From NCBI GenBank assembly GCA_963738325.1, contig CAVTWD010000002.1:347824-411823 (forward strand): 64,000 nt of DNA, given 5' to 3'. The notes beneath the pieces were generated by a model, which was not told where the DNA came from, ran no database searches, and saw only the letters and a list, made by a program, of their open reading frames with translations. The position numbers were made by a program, and so were the translations under genes. This DNA comes from CAVTWD01 sp963738325 (GTDB lineage Bacteria > Actinomycetota > Acidimicrobiia > Acidimicrobiales > Ilumatobacteraceae). Positions 8,615 to 18,707 of the stretch are shown here, one piece after another; within the stretch, counting starts at the first letter, position 1, and each line of letters opens with the position of its first letter.

Positions 8615-9128
8615 ATGTCATCGCCTGCTCCGACACCCGATCTGGACACCAGCTTCAGCGCGCCCGGCGCCATGCCGACGCCGTGGGAGGACGTCCTCGG
8701 CGTGCTCGTATCGGCCGAGCTGTTCTGGATCTCGACCGTGCGCACAAACGGGCGTCCGCACGTCACGCCGCTACCGGCGGTGTGGCGCGACGGCGCGCTC
8801 TACTTCTGCACCGGTCCTGGCGAGCAGAAGGCCCTCAACCTGCGCGCCAACGACGAGTGCGCGCTCACAACAGGCGAAAGCCGGTGGAAGGCCGGCCTCG
8901 ACATCGTCGTCGAGGGACGGGCCGCAGCGCGTCACGGACGACGCGTCGCTGCGCGCGCTTGCCGCAATGTGGAAGACGAAGTACGACGGCGACTGGCAGT
9001 ACGACGTGCGTGACGGCGCCTTCCACCACGAACCGGGCGTCGCTCACGTCTTCGAGGTCCGTCCCCGGAAAGTGCTCTCGTTCGCCAAGGGCGAATTCGC
9101 CCAGACTCGGTTCCGCTTCGGCGGCTGA
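8615..9128 (+). pseudogene. PPOX-type flavin/F420-binding oxidoreductase, frameshifted
   Basis: Starts at ATG 8615 after GGGAGGTC, 15 bases after the serine hydrolase stop. The split-barrel pattern is clear: LVSAELFWISTVRTNGRPHV, then TPLPAVWRDGALYFCTGPG, then KALNLRANDECALTTG. After VVEGRAA (about 8920) the frame changes by one base and continues as ASLRALAAMWKTKYDGDW, ending FAKGEFAQTRFRFGG at 9128. Repaired length is about 171 residues, normal for pyridoxamine-oxidase-like proteins. These enzymes use FMN or F420; which one is not decided by sequence alone. Confidence 0.8.
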
Positions 9129-9614
9129 CCCGCAGACCGCTCAGTCAGTGCTGCGCCTCGCCGTGAGTGCAACGGAACGACGGTGCGGCGTGCCCGGCCG
9201 GCGCGACCGAATACTCCGGGCTCGGGAACACCGTCGTTCGGTACGGCGCCGTCCTCGCTCACTGCCTGACCCGGACCGCCGAATAAGGACACTTGATCAC
9301 GGCTTGCCGAGATCGCAACACAACCGGCCAGCGGTCCCCCGCACTTCGATGATGCCGTCGCTGCCCGGGTGGTGCGGGTTATCGGACGCGCGTTTCCGGA
9401 CGTCGCGTCGCGATCGACGGAGCGCGCCAGGCGACACTTCGAGGATGCCCTGACGACCAAGCGGATGAACGTTTCCGGACTGTGAGGTTCCAGAGGCTGT
9501 CTTGCTGACCACGGCATGACGGCGTGCAGGCTTGTCCGGTCCACTTCGGGAAGCCCGGCGCGGCGCTTGTGTCTAAACTGCGGCCCGTCGGACAGGAGCA
9601 AGGGGGGTGGGGTC
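9129..9614. other. Intergenic region, no supported gene
   Basis: No open frame here shows family character. The last 20 bases carry AGGGGGGTGGGG, a strong purine tract suited as ribosome site for the GTG at 9615. Confidence 0.5.
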
Positions 9615-11767
9615 GTGGATCGAGGGCTAATGGTGATCGGGTCGAGGAAGCGAAGGCTGAGTCTTCTTGCCGTTTTCGCGGTTCTTGGCGCCGCCGTCGT
9701 CGTACCGCAGCCAGCGGGCGCGGTGGGGCGTACCACCGATCCTGCCGTCATCAAGGCCCTCGCGGCCGAAGCGTATGTGTGGGGTCTCGGCCCGCAATTC
9801 ATCGAGCGGTTTTCGACATACAACACAATCATCGGTGCGCCATTCAATCAGTTCAAGTACGGCGGCGTTCCTGCGGCCTGGAACAACGAGGCCGCGAACG
9901 CGGGGGACGCATCGGTTCTCTACATCAGCGCATTCGTCAACTTCGAAGAGGCTCCTGAGCTCGTCCTCACGGTGCCGCCCTCGAGCGACCAGTACTACGT
10001 CATCCAGTATATTGACGGTTACAACAACAACGTCGGAAGCATCGGGACGCGCACGACGCCCTCCGATGAGATGACGTCCTACCTTCTCGTCGGACCCGAA
10101 TCTCGATATGCCAAGCAGCCGACCGCCAAGATTGGTGGCTACGAGTACCCGGTGATGGCGTCCGACACCAACGTCAACTGGTTCTTGATTCGTGTACTCA
10201 CCAACACGTTGGTCCCGTGGTCGGATCCGACGTCGGTCCCCAACGTCGCCAAGAACGTCCAGCACAAGTTTGCGCTGAACTCCTTGCAGGAGTTCGAGGG
10301 GAACGGTCACCAGCCGGTGTATCCGGCCAGCTTCTTCACGCCGCCGCCGACTGAAGAGCAGACCGCAGAAGCTGCACCGTACCTGAACACACCGAAGAAG
10401 GCCGTCGACTTCTTCACCCAGCTCGGCGATGCGGTGGTGACGAACCCGGTACCGCAGCGCGACACCGGGCTGTCCGGCACGCCGTTGACCGATCTACCCT
10501 CCTGGGTCGTTCCGCAGTACGGAGCCGAGAAGACCTACGTCGTTCCCTCCGCCGGTCAGGAACGGATCTTGCGTGCGTTCGGGCCGCTTGGCCTGACGGC
10601 GCAGGGTTTCGAGGTCCCATCCGACTGGGGGCGTGAGCAGCTGGATGCCTTGCAGGACGGTTACGAGCAGGGGCAGCAGGCTCTACTCGATGCCTACAAC
10701 AGCGGTGGCTCCGACGCGGGCACCAACTATTGGGCCATCTTCAACGACCCGGTCGGCACGTATCCGAACAATGCGCTCGGCTACCTGTTCCGCGCCTTGA
10801 TCGTCGTGGCGGGCGGGACCGCCAACATCGGTCTGGACGCGATCTATCCGACCTTGCGCGTCACCCCTGATCCGCTCGTTGGCACCCCTGAGCTGCTCGA
10901 TGGCAACCGGACCTACACGCTCACGTTCATGCCGCCGACGTCCAACCCGCCGCTGCCGGTCGATGGGAGCTACCCGCCGATGGTTGAGGACAGCAGCGGT
11001 AACCCGCGAGGCTTCTGGTCGGTCCATGTGTATGCGGTGGATCCCTCGGAAGCCAGTGCCCCCTTCATAGCCCAGACCAGTGTGTTGAACACCAGCTACT
11101 CGACTGCGGACAGGCCTGTCATCTCGGTGGACGCCGACACCGACTACATGACGGTGAGCGATCCGATGTGGGGACCGCTCGTGAAGAACACCGCCATCCT
11201 GTTCGGCGAGGACGCCACCGCCTACGGTTTGAAGCCGAACACCGTCTACTTCGTGGCAACCAACCCACGTCGAACGCTGACCAGACCACGTACACCTTCC
11301 AGGTCACCACGCAATGGCTCCAGCCGTTGTCGGATGGCGATGTCCACGGCCAAGTCCCGATCCAGGGGCACGGCGGCAACCCTGGGCCGATCGTCGACCT
11401 GCTCTCGCCCGCCGGCGCCGGCGCACTCAGCTACGGAATGGTCCAGCCGGTCACGCAGCTCGGATCGGCACAACTCGCCGCCAACCAACTGGCGCTCAAC
11501 CACGACGGTTCACTGACCATATGGTTCGGCCCCACGCTGCCTGCCGGTGCGCCTGCGTCGAACTGGATTCCAATGCCGTCCACGGCCTACTACAGGACCC
11601 TCTACCCCGACACCAAGATCAGCACCGTTTCCCAGTTCACGCTTCGTATGTACTACCCGACACCCGGAGACCAGCCGCCGTCGATCCTGCCGTGCCCTGT
11701 CGAAGTGTGCGGAGCGGCCTTGCACCAGAGCTGGATACCGCCGCTCCCCCTCCAACTCATCCACTAG
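9615..11767 (+). pseudogene. Secreted DUF1254/DUF1214 protein, frameshifted
   Basis: About 717 residues when repaired. A signal peptide (RKRRLSLLAVFAVLGAAVVV then PQPAGA) marks it as exported. Next comes the DUF1254 domain (AAEAYVWGLGPQFIERF; YYVIQYIDGYNNN) and, near 10,800-11,050, the DUF1214 part (GYLFRALIVVAGGTANIGL; GFWSVHVYAVDPSE). At about 11,268 one base is missing (FVATNP continues as TSNADQTTYTF in the next frame) and the protein then runs to 11,767. GTG 9615 has the best ribosome site; ATG 9630 is the alternative. The biochemical role of the family is not established. Confidence 0.85.
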
Positions 11768-11780
11768 CGAGCTCAATTCG

Positions 11781-12343
11781 CTAGGGCAGCAGCACGGTCG
11801 AGACCCTCGCGCGCGCGTTGTCTCGCACCATCGTCGGTCCGCAGCCGCTCGCCGCGGTCGTCACTCGGGACGGCGACTGGACGGTCACACCCGGGGAGCG
11901 TGCCGCCGCCACGAGGCGGGCATCGTAGGCCACCATCGTCTCGGTGTCGGCGCGGAGCGCTGTGGCGATGAAGCGTGCATCCAAGGTCCGCAGGTGCCGC
12001 CCGAGCAGGAGCCCCGGCCTCGTGGACACCGACCGCGGGAGGTCGACCACGTCGACCTGCGTGCCGGTCGCTCACGGCGGATTCATCGAGATGGCGGTGC
12101 ACCGCCAGCCGCCGGAGCCTCGGCCTCGTGGACACCGACCGCGGGAGGTCGACCACGTCGACCTGCGTGCCGGTCGCTCACGGCGGATTGATCGAGATGG
12201 CGGTGCACCGCCAGCCGCCGGAGCTCGATCTCGAGCACGGCACTGGAGCGGAGCTCCTGACCGTCCACCGTCTCGGCGAGGTAGGCCACCAGGGCATCGG
12301 ACTCGGGCTTGTGCCACCACCTCGTCGCCGTTACAGAAGACAC
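11781..12343 (-). pseudogene. VapC-like PIN toxin, broken by an internal duplication
   Basis: Two reading frames give the halves of a PIN-domain ribonuclease. The N-terminal part has ESDALVAYLAETVDGQEL and SSAVLEIELRR (the conserved Glu). The C-terminal part has RTLDARFIATALRAD and MVAYDARLVAAA (the later acidic residues). Between them a 106-bp stretch is duplicated (12008-12219), which breaks the frame. The start region also lacks the usual D-T-S-A strand, so the N-terminus is degraded. No antitoxin gene is found next to it. It is a dead remnant of a type II toxin-antitoxin locus. Confidence 0.72.
12008..12219. repeat. 106-bp tandem duplication inside the vapC-like gene
   Basis: Copies 12008-12113 and 12114-12219 differ at only two positions that I can see (C/T near 12013/12119, and C/G in ATTCATC versus ATTGATC). 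The unit is not divisible by three, so it inactivates the gene. Confidence 0.92.
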
Positions 12344-12521
12344 TTTGGGACGCGGTCAGCGCCCAAACCTCCAACACTCAGTGGTCGTTCTGGAGGCGCA
12401 ACGAGCGGTGTTCTCGGATGAACAGCGGACAGGGCCGAGGTGCCCCCTACCGCAGCCTCGCTCGCTGCGCTCCGCTCGGCCGCAACCAATGGGCGTCGCC
12501 GGTGGTGTGCACGTCGGGGCC

Positions 12522-12540
12522 GGGCCGGCGGAGCCGGCCC
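12522..12540. repeat. GC-rich hairpin upstream of the split gene
   Basis: GGGCCGGC (12522-12529) and its exact complement GCCGGCCC (12533-12540) are separated by three bases. No T-tract follows, so it is not a typical terminator for either strand. It lies 60 bases before the start of the split gene. The rest of 12344-12599 shows no supported gene. Confidence 0.5.
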
Positions 12541-12599
12541 TGTGCGCTCACGTCTGGCGGCGAGAGACTTCGCGTTTGGCGTCGGCGCGGAGGTCAGCG

Positions 12600-12740
12600 A
12601 TGGGTGCGTTCGAGGATCTGCATCGGGACCGGATCACCGGCAGTTTGGCGATGTTCGACCGGATGATCTTCAAGGGCCGCCTCACCGGCCTCTACAAGGA
12701 GAACGGGGCCAAGTGTTTCCTGTGGACCCAAGGTGAGGCG
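12600..12740 (+). pseudogene. 5' fragment of a twice-interrupted gene of unknown function
   Basis: ATG 12600 opens MGAFEDLHRDRITGSLAMFD, continuing RMIFKGRLTGLYKENGAKCF to WTQG. This is the start of a widespread bacterial protein family of about 500 residues that I recognise by pattern but not by function. The frame is cut at about 12741 by an IS3-like element. The continuation is at 14251-15159 and the C-terminus at 18036-18593. Joining the three parts gives one complete-looking protein, so the family was intact here before two insertions. Confidence 0.7.
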
Positions 12741-14250
12741 TGTCTGACTTTGCCGCGGAGATCGTGTTGGAAATGAACCAGGTCACGGTGTCTCCTCGGG
12801 GTTGTGGTTGGTGGTCCGGCGGTGGTGGTCGAGCCGCTGTTGGCGGGCTCGGTGCGAGGCCTTGCCGGCGGGCCTCGCGGATCGGTTCTCCTCGTCCCTC
12901 GTGCTCGTCGTTGGGGGTGACGTAGCCGATCGCTTCGTGAAGGCGCACCGAGTTGTACTCGATCCGGACGCGGTCGAGTTCGGCTTCGAGCACAACGGGA
13001 TCGTCGATGTCCTCGAGGTGGGGCCACTCGCCCTTGATGTGGCCGAAGAAGCTCTCGATCCAGGCTTGGTCGGTCGGGGTGTGTGGGCGGCCCCGGTGCT
13101 GCGCGATGGCCATGAGGGTCATGAACGCCCGGGTGTCGGTGGCGGCCATCGGCGGGCCGTTGTCGGACACGGCGAGCAGGATCGGCCGGGCCGGGTCATC
13201 GACCGCGAGATCGAGGCGTTGGTCGGTCAACAGCTCGAGCAGGCCCTCGACCTCGAGGGCGTGCTCGAAGATCACCTGAACCTGGGTGGCGGTCTCCTCG
13301 ACCGACACGAGGGTGTCGATCCACTTGCGGCTGACCATGTCGACGATGGCGAACACGACCCGGCGAGGCCCGGGTGAAGTGGGTCGCGTCGTAGATCCAG
13401 ATCCGGTTCGGCTCCCAGACCAGCCAGTCCGGCCACGGCTTCTTCACGCTCGGGGTGCGCGTCACCGGTTCGGGCAGGACGAGGCCGTGAGCAGCCAGAA
13501 CACGCCGGAACGTCGACGGTGCGACCCACACGAGGCCTTCGTAGGAGCCCCGGTGGGCGAGCTTGCGATGCGACCGGTCGATCGGCCCCCACGCCTCGGC
13601 GACGGCCAGGATGGCGTCGATCTCCGCCGGGCAGGATGCCGTGCACCGGGTTCCCGCCCGGAGCTCGATCGGCGAGGGTGCCCGACGTCGCGGCGGCGGG
13701 CCCGCCAGCGGTGCACCCGGTCATCGGAGACCTGCCACAGCGAGCACACCCAGCCGTGCGGGAAGCCGTCGGCAACGGCGTCGTCGACGGTCTTGAGGAC
13801 CAGCTCCTTCACGTCGGCGGGGACTCTCGCCGGGAGCGGTCCGCTCAGCCCCAACCGGACTTTCCCCGGATCACCGCCAGCTCGATCGCCTGGGCCTTGA
13901 TCGCCTCGGTCAACGCCCCGATCTCGGCCTGCGCCGCCTCGAGCTCCCAGTTGCGTTCCTTCAGCCGGCCGGCCCGGCGCCCGCGACAGAGCGGCCAGCG
14001 CGGCGTCCTTCACCGTGCGGCGGATGCCGATGATCGTCGACACATCGACCTGCCACTTTCGGGCAGCGTCGGCCTGGGTGATCTCGCCGGCAGTCACCTG
14101 CAAGAAGATCTCCCACTTCGTCTCCGCCGACAGCTTCTTGGGCGGCCGGCGACCACTCGACTCGGACATGACTGGCTCCTCTCAACTCGGCCGAGGAGAC
14201 AACCAGACTTGGGTCATTTCGCGGCGGACCCTCCGCGGCGAAGTCAGACG
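12741..14250 (-). mobile_element. IS3-like insertion sequence, decayed
   Basis: About 1.5 kb with related ends: GTCTGACTTTGCCGCGGAG at the left and, on the other strand at the right, GTCTGACTTCGCCGCGGAG, with weaker similarity further inward (AAATGAACC/AAATGACCC). It splits the gene described at 12600. I see no clear 3-5 bp target duplication, so the exact termini are uncertain by a few bases. Confidence 0.7.
12783..14169 (-). pseudogene. IS3-family OrfA/OrfB transposase, multiple frameshifts
   Basis: OrfA starts at 14169 with KKLSAETKWEIFLQVTAGEI and a helix-turn-helix (ITQADAARKWQVDVSTIIGI). The leucine-rich segment (RNWELEAAQAEIGAL) is in another frame. OrfB pieces in three frames give the DDE triad of the IS3/retroviral fold: IWIYDATHF (first Asp), LLAVSDNGPP (second Asp) and DQAWIESFFGHIKGEWPHL (Glu). 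At least four shifts separate the blocks, many more than the single programmed shift of IS3 elements, so it is inactive. Confidence 0.8.
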
Positions 14251-15159
14251 CAAACCACAAGGGGTGGCGCTGAAGGACTTCACTCCTTACGCCAAGTGGA
14301 CCACCGCCCGGATCGCTGACACGGTCCGGGGTTTGGCCGAGGCGGCGGGCCGGCCGGTGATCTCCTTCGATCACGTCAAGACCCGCAACTACGCCCAACG
14401 CAAGGACGATCTGGCCCGCGCCATCGCCGAGCGCGACGGGATCACCGAGGGGATCATCTGCGTGATCTCGGCGGTGGAGTCGTGCATGAGCTTCCAGGTC
14501 CGCAAGAGCTTCAAGACCAAGACGATCGAGATGTACCGCCGGGAGCGCAAGTGCCTGCACCACTACCTGTATCTCATCGACCCTGAGTTCGGGTTCATGC
14601 ACGTGCGCATCCAGGGCTGGATCCCCTACGACTGCCAGATCTATATCAACGGACGGGAGTGGCTGGCCCGCCGACTGGACGAGGCCGGGATCGGCTACGC
14701 CCGTTACGACAACGCCCTGGTGAAGGTCGACAACCTCGAGGCGGCCTGCGAGCTGTGCGAGATGTTCGCCCATCGGGCTTGGCCCCGGGTGCTCAACGCC
14801 TTGGCCCGGATGGTGAACCCGATCATGCCGGCGGTGCGGGCGGCTGGGTACGGCGGCTACTACTGGGTGTTGGACCAGGCTGAGATCGCCACCGACGTCA
14901 TGTTCCGCACCCGCCCCGCTCTCCTGGACATCTGGCCCGACCTCGTGCGTCACGCCGTCCTCAATCTGGGCTCCGAGGATGTGCTGGGATTCTTGGGCCG
15001 CAAACTGCACCCGGCGCTGGCGGCCGAGGTGGTGACCGACACCAAGCGTCGACCCGAGGGGTGGCGGGTCCGTCACCGCATGAGCGCCAACTGGGTGAAG
15101 ATGTACGACAAGGCGTCGGTCTTGCGGGTCGAGACGGTCATCAACAATCCGCGCAAAGC
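14251..15159 (+). pseudogene. Middle fragment of the twice-interrupted gene
   Basis: About 300 residues in one clean frame, beginning KPQGVALKDFTPYAKW. Notable blocks are IAERDGITEGIICVISAVES, MYRRERKCLHHYLYLIDPEF, HVRIQGWIPYDCQIYINGRE and NPIMPAVRAAGYGGYYWVLD. The last part ends VLRVETVINNPRK just before the recombinase element at 15160. The absence of any frameshift, unlike the IS inside it, suggests the gene was broken recently. The family is conserved in many phyla and often found near mobile DNA; I will not assign an activity. Confidence 0.7.
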
Positions 15160-15183
15160 GCACACGTTCCCGCCGACGTGTGC
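15160..15183. repeat. 8-bp dyad at the recombinase element's left end
   Basis: Perfect 8-bp arms with an 8-base spacer, the usual geometry of a tyrosine recombinase core site (two binding arms around a 6-8 bp crossover region). A single half-site is present at the right end. It begins at the exact point where the host gene reading is lost. Confidence 0.6.
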
Positions 15184-15200
15184 AAGGTCGCGCCTGAAGC

Positions 15201-16547
15201 TCACAGGTTCGACAGACGAGCGTCTTGGACCTGGTCGGCGGCATAGGGCAGGACGCCCGCCGGGGCCATCCCAGTGGCCTCACACACCAGCTTCGGGTCG
15301 AGGCTGGCGACCAGACCGACCAGACGCGTGGCCCGCAGGGGGCGCGGGGTGATGCCCGCGGGGCCGAGCACTCGCCACAGGTACTGATCCGACGCGGCTG
15401 TCCGACGCGTCCTGGTGATGGCGGTGACGATGACGTGCGGGTTGTGGGTGGCGAGTTCGTCGCGGTGATCGAGACAGCGCTGAAGCGCGTCCCATGTGGC
15501 GGAGTCGAGCGGAACGGGATGCGGCCGCCGACCGAGCCGGATGGTGCGTCGCCCGACGTCGATCTGGGACACCTTCAGGTTTCGCAGCTCCGAAGACGAG
15601 GCGGCGTGCAGCAGGGCGAACAGACCGACGAGGCGTTCATGGGGATGGGCGTCGCGGCCGGTGGTCCAACGGCGGAACAAGCGGCGCTGCTCGGCCAGGC
15701 TGAGGATCGCCGAGCGTGGTGCTCGGTGGCGATGGCTGGAGATGGTCTTGGTCGGGTCGACCAGCACGACCCGGTTGCCCCGCGCCCAGCGGAAGAAGAC
15801 GCGCAGGGTGCTCAGCCGGCGGGCCCGGCTGAGGGTCCGTTCGGCCAGGAATGCCTCGATGTCGCCCCGCTCGATGCTCGCCCAGTCCGGTTTGGCCCGC
15901 TCGGCGATCAAGAACCGGGCGAGGTCGCGAACGATGGCAAGATCGTCCACGACGGTGCGCTCGCCCCGGGGTCGGGTGCCGGCCTGGCGGGCACGTTGCT
16001 GGCTGGCCACGAGTGTGTCGGCGAAGCGGGCCAGCGCCGGGCGCAGCGGCTCGGGTGCCTCCGCGATCCGGCGTCGCCGCCGCGCCGACCAGCGTTGGGC
16101 GGTGCGGTCGATCGGAAAGGCGAGTCCGGCATCGACGAAGAAGTCCTCCAGGGTGCGGGCCAGCGCCCCCGAGCCTCCTGTTTGATGGGCCTGCTCGAGG
16201 AGGGCCTGGGGGTTGGTCGGTCCCGGCTCGGCGAGCAGGCGTCCCAGTCGACCAAGCATGAGCGACGTGCGGCCGACGCAGTTTCGGGCCGCGGCGTGGT
16301 CGACGAAGGCAGCCAGCCACGCCGGTGGCTGTTCGAGTCGGGTGGCGATCCGCTCAGCTTGGCGGAGCAGCCGGTCGGGGTCGCGCTGCCAGCACGAGTC
16401 GCACAGACCGCATCCCACGATGCGCCGCTGCTGCCCGCAGCCGTGGCAGGTCTGGTCGGGTTCTGCGGTGCGATGACATCGGCTGCAGCGAACCCGATCC
16501 CGAGGCCGGACCGGAGCGCCGCAGTCCACACACGCCCGAGCGGTCAC
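15201..16547 (-). CDS. Tyrosine-recombinase-like protein with N-terminal zinc finger
   Basis: A 448-residue protein from GTG 16547, overlapping the XRE stop (GTGA). Residues 1-60 contain four Cys pairs (CVDCGAP, CSRCH, CHGCG, CDSCW) typical of a treble-clef or ribbon module. A SAM-like core-binding domain follows and then a recombinase fold (LVGLFALLHAASSSELRNLK). The first catalytic Arg appears replaced by Ser (ASSSELRN), and the H-x-x-R box reads LRATRL. A candidate Tyr is in VLPYAADQ. It may therefore be an accessory, catalytically weak subunit that works with the recombinase encoded upstream. The frame is intact. Confidence 0.82.
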   Translation of the reverse strand: MTARACVDCGAPVRPRDRVRCSRCHRTAEPDQTCHGCGQQRRIVGCGLCDSCWQRDPDRLLRQAERIATRLEQPPAWLAAFVDHAAARNCVGRTSLMLGRLGRLLAEPGPTNPQALLEQAHQTGGSGALARTLEDFFVDAGLAFPIDRTAQRWSARRRRRIAEAPEPLRPALARFADTLVASQQRARQAGTRPRGERTVVDDLAIVRDLARFLIAERAKPDWASIERGDIEAFLAERTLSRARRLSTLRVFFRWARGNRVVLVDPTKTISSHRHRAPRSAILSLAEQRRLFRRWTTGRDAHPHERLVGLFALLHAASSSELRNLKVSQIDVGRRTIRLGRRPHPVPLDSATWDALQRCLDHRDELATHNPHVIVTAITRTRRTAASDQYLWRVLGPAGITPRPLRATRLVGLVASLDPKLVCEATGMAPAGVLPYAADQVQDARLSNL

Positions 16548-16828
16548 CGCGGCGGCATGGAACGCCCGCGGGCCACCTTCGGAGGCTGACGGGAAGACCT
16601 CGCCGGCTTGGTTTTCGGCGTCACCGGGGTGGTGTCGACGTCGAACAGATCGTTGGGACTGCACTCGAGGGCCGTGCACAGAGCGGCGAGCGTCGTCAGT
16701 TTCACCTGAACCGGGTTCTTGGTGAACAGGGCGGACACCGACGCCGACGACAACTCCAGCCCAGCCCGCTCGGCCAGCAACCGGCGCAGCTGGGCGCCGG
16801 TCCACACCTCGTGCTGAGCGGCCGTCAT
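16544..16828 (-). CDS. Small XRE-family DNA-binding protein
   Basis: A 94-residue protein. I chose ATG 16828 (MTAAQHEVWTGAQLRRLLAE) because GGTGGAGG stands 6 bases before it; an ATG at 16852 overlaps the preceding stop. The Cro/CI-type helix-turn-helix spans LSSASVSALFTKNPVQVKLT and TLAALCTALECSPNDLFDV. It sits between the two recombinases and overlaps the start of the second by 4 bases. It may regulate the operon or help assemble the synaptic complex. Confidence 0.85.
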   Translation of the reverse strand: MTAAQHEVWTGAQLRRLLAERAGLELSSASVSALFTKNPVQVKLTTLAALCTALECSPNDLFDVDTTPVTPKTKPARSSRQPPKVARGRSMPPR

Positions 16829-16841
16829 CCGCAGCCTCCAC

Positions 16842-17911
16842 CTAATGTCCATCGTCGCCCTCCTCGAGCTTGCCCAACGTGTCGGACACCGCCCGGCGAT
16901 AGGCGTCCTCGATGAACGTCGCCGATGGTGTGACATACCGCATCGTGGTGCCGACCTGCCAATGCCCGAGCATCTGCTGAATAGCGACCAGGTCGACGCC
17001 TCGTTCGTAGTTGTGGGTGGCACAGGCGTGGCGCAAGCCGTGGGGGGTGAAGCGCTCCTCCTCCGGTCGTCCTTCACACGCCAGGAGGTGACGGAGACGA
17101 TTGCGGATTGTCCCCCGGTGCAGTCGGCCTCCCCCTTCGTCACAGAACAGGGCCTTGGAGTCGGGGAAACGGGTGCGGACGTCGTCGACGAACCAGCGCA
17201 AGATCAAATCCAACCCGTCGAGCATCGGCACCCACCGCGGTCGAGGGCCCGACGTCTTGGCGCCCTTGCCGAAGCGCACGTGAAGCTTGCCGAAGGGACC
17301 GCGCCCGAAGTGCAGATCGCCCAGTTCGAGCGCGGCCGCCTCCTCGGCGCGCACGCCGGCGTGATAGAGGGTCGGAACAGCGCGTAGTCCCGTCCCGCCG
17401 AGCCGAACTTGCGGGCGGTGGCGACCCGGTCGCGGAGGAAGTCGAAGAACTCCTCCATCCGCTCAGCCGTCGGTGGAGCCTCGGCGGACGCCGACTCGTT
17501 CCCCACGTGGCGGGCGGCGTTGAACTCATCCAGCGGGCTCTCCAGGCGAACCCCGAACGCGGCCTCGATGCTGTTCGCCTTCCGGGCGGCGAGGAACTCG
17601 TGGAAGCCCTTGAAGGCTTGCACGTAGCCGCGGCGGGTGGAGGGCGCGATGCCAGCCGCCGCCCACGTCCCCACCACCCGGTCCATGTCCTCGCGCGTCA
17701 CCTCCCAAGCAGGCTTGGCGACGGCGGCCAGCACACGCTCCAGTCGAGCCGTGGCGCTGTCAACGGTCGCCTGGCTGAAGCCTCGGGCGACCCACGAGGC
17801 CACATACCCGTCGACGCAGTCGGTCTGGAAGCGATCCGGATCCAGGGACTCGCTGATGGCAACCTGCCCGCTGCCGTGAACGACCCGCAGCCCGGCCCGT
17901 CTTCCGTGCAC
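16842..17911 (-). pseudogene. Tyrosine recombinase, one-base frameshift
   Basis: Starts at GTG 17911 after AGGAGG. The SAM-like domain (ARGFSQATVDSATARLERVL) and the catalytic domain are both recognisable. After RDYALFR the frame changes: one base is missing near 17,370 (expected TLYHAGVRAEEAAAL). The rest carries GLRHACATH (H-x-x-R) and LGHWQVGTTMRYVTPS with the nucleophile Tyr. Repaired length is about 356 residues with the full catalytic set, so this is the likely catalytic subunit of the element. A read error cannot be excluded. Confidence 0.82.
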
Positions 17912-18035
17912 GCCTTCCTCCTACCTCGATCTGCTAGGTGCCGCCTAACGATCGCAGACTTCACCTCGAAGAACGCGGACCCTCGACGAAGCCGGAGAAG
18001 CCCTGCTCGCAGCACGAATCTGCCGAAACGAACGT

Positions 18036-18593
18036 GTGCGGGTTTCGGTTGAGTTCAAGATCCTGCGGTTCGTCACCAACGACGAGGGCCGGCGCCAGCG
18101 GCGGTGGTGTCCCATGCGCAAAGGCGTCAGCGACCTGTGGCGCTGCTATCAGGTCGGCATGGCCGCCAACCAGCGCTACCTCCACGCCATTTCGGCAGCA
18201 CCATTGAAAGGCGAAGGCGTCGCTGCTCTGGACGCCTTGTGCCGGCCCCACACCAGGCGCGGGCGACGCGTCGCCCGCTTCAGTCCCCTCAACCCGACCG
18301 ACTTGGCCCTGTTCAAAGCGGCCATGGCCGGCCAACACAACATCGTCGGGTTCCGCAACGCCGACCTCACCCGACGTCTCTACCGACGCCCCCCGGTCGA
18401 TCGTGATGAGGCTCACCGGCGATGCGAACGTGTGCCACGGCTCATCGTCAAACTCCGAGGGCACGGGCTGATCGCCAAAGTCCCACGAGCGCGCCTCTAC
18501 CGCGTCACCCCCTACGGCCAGCGAGTCATGACCGCCGCCGCGGCCGTCCACGATGACCAATATCCGCTCCACTACCTCCAACGCGCCGCATAG
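18036..18593 (+). pseudogene. 3' fragment of the twice-interrupted gene
   Basis: Continues the split gene after the recombinase element: EFKILRFVTNDEGRRQRRW, then RKGVSDLWRCYQVGMAANQR, GFRNADLTRRLYRRPP and VPRLIVKLRGHGLIAKVPRA, ending ...YLQRAA. The C-terminal part reads as a winged helix. It also has an in-frame GTG at 18036, so a truncated protein could be made, but its left edge coincides with the element boundary. Confidence 0.7.
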
Positions 18594-18707
18594 AACGTCA
18601 CCCTGTCTCTCGCGACGCGCGAATCTTGCTGGGGTCGGTTCGAACGCCGGCTCGACGGCACGGTCAGAGCTTCACTCGGCGCCGACTGCTGTCTGACGCG
18701 AGCGCCC

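Larger units (their letters stand above)
15160..18039 (-). mobile_element. Recombinase/XRE/recombinase element
   Basis: A 2.88-kb insertion carrying two tyrosine recombinases around a small XRE protein, all on the minus strand with start/stop overlaps or short gaps. The left end is a dyad, GCACACGT (15160-15167) and ACGTGTGC (15176-15183) with an 8-base centre. The right end holds GAACGTGTGC (18030-18039), inverted relative to the left GCACACGTTC. The element splits the same unknown gene (INNPR before, EFKILRFVTNDEGRRQ after), which supports these limits. Confidence 0.75.

Noticed and set aside
12735..14262. 12-base direct repeat (CAAGGTGAGGCG / CAAGGGGTGGCG) as target duplication of the IS3-like element
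   Set aside because: It has mismatches and is longer than the 3-5 bp usual for IS3. Part of it is host coding sequence expected on both sides only by chance.
13961..15283. 440-residue minus-strand open frame opposite the split unknown gene
   Set aside because: The plus strand has the conserved family blocks; the minus frame has none.
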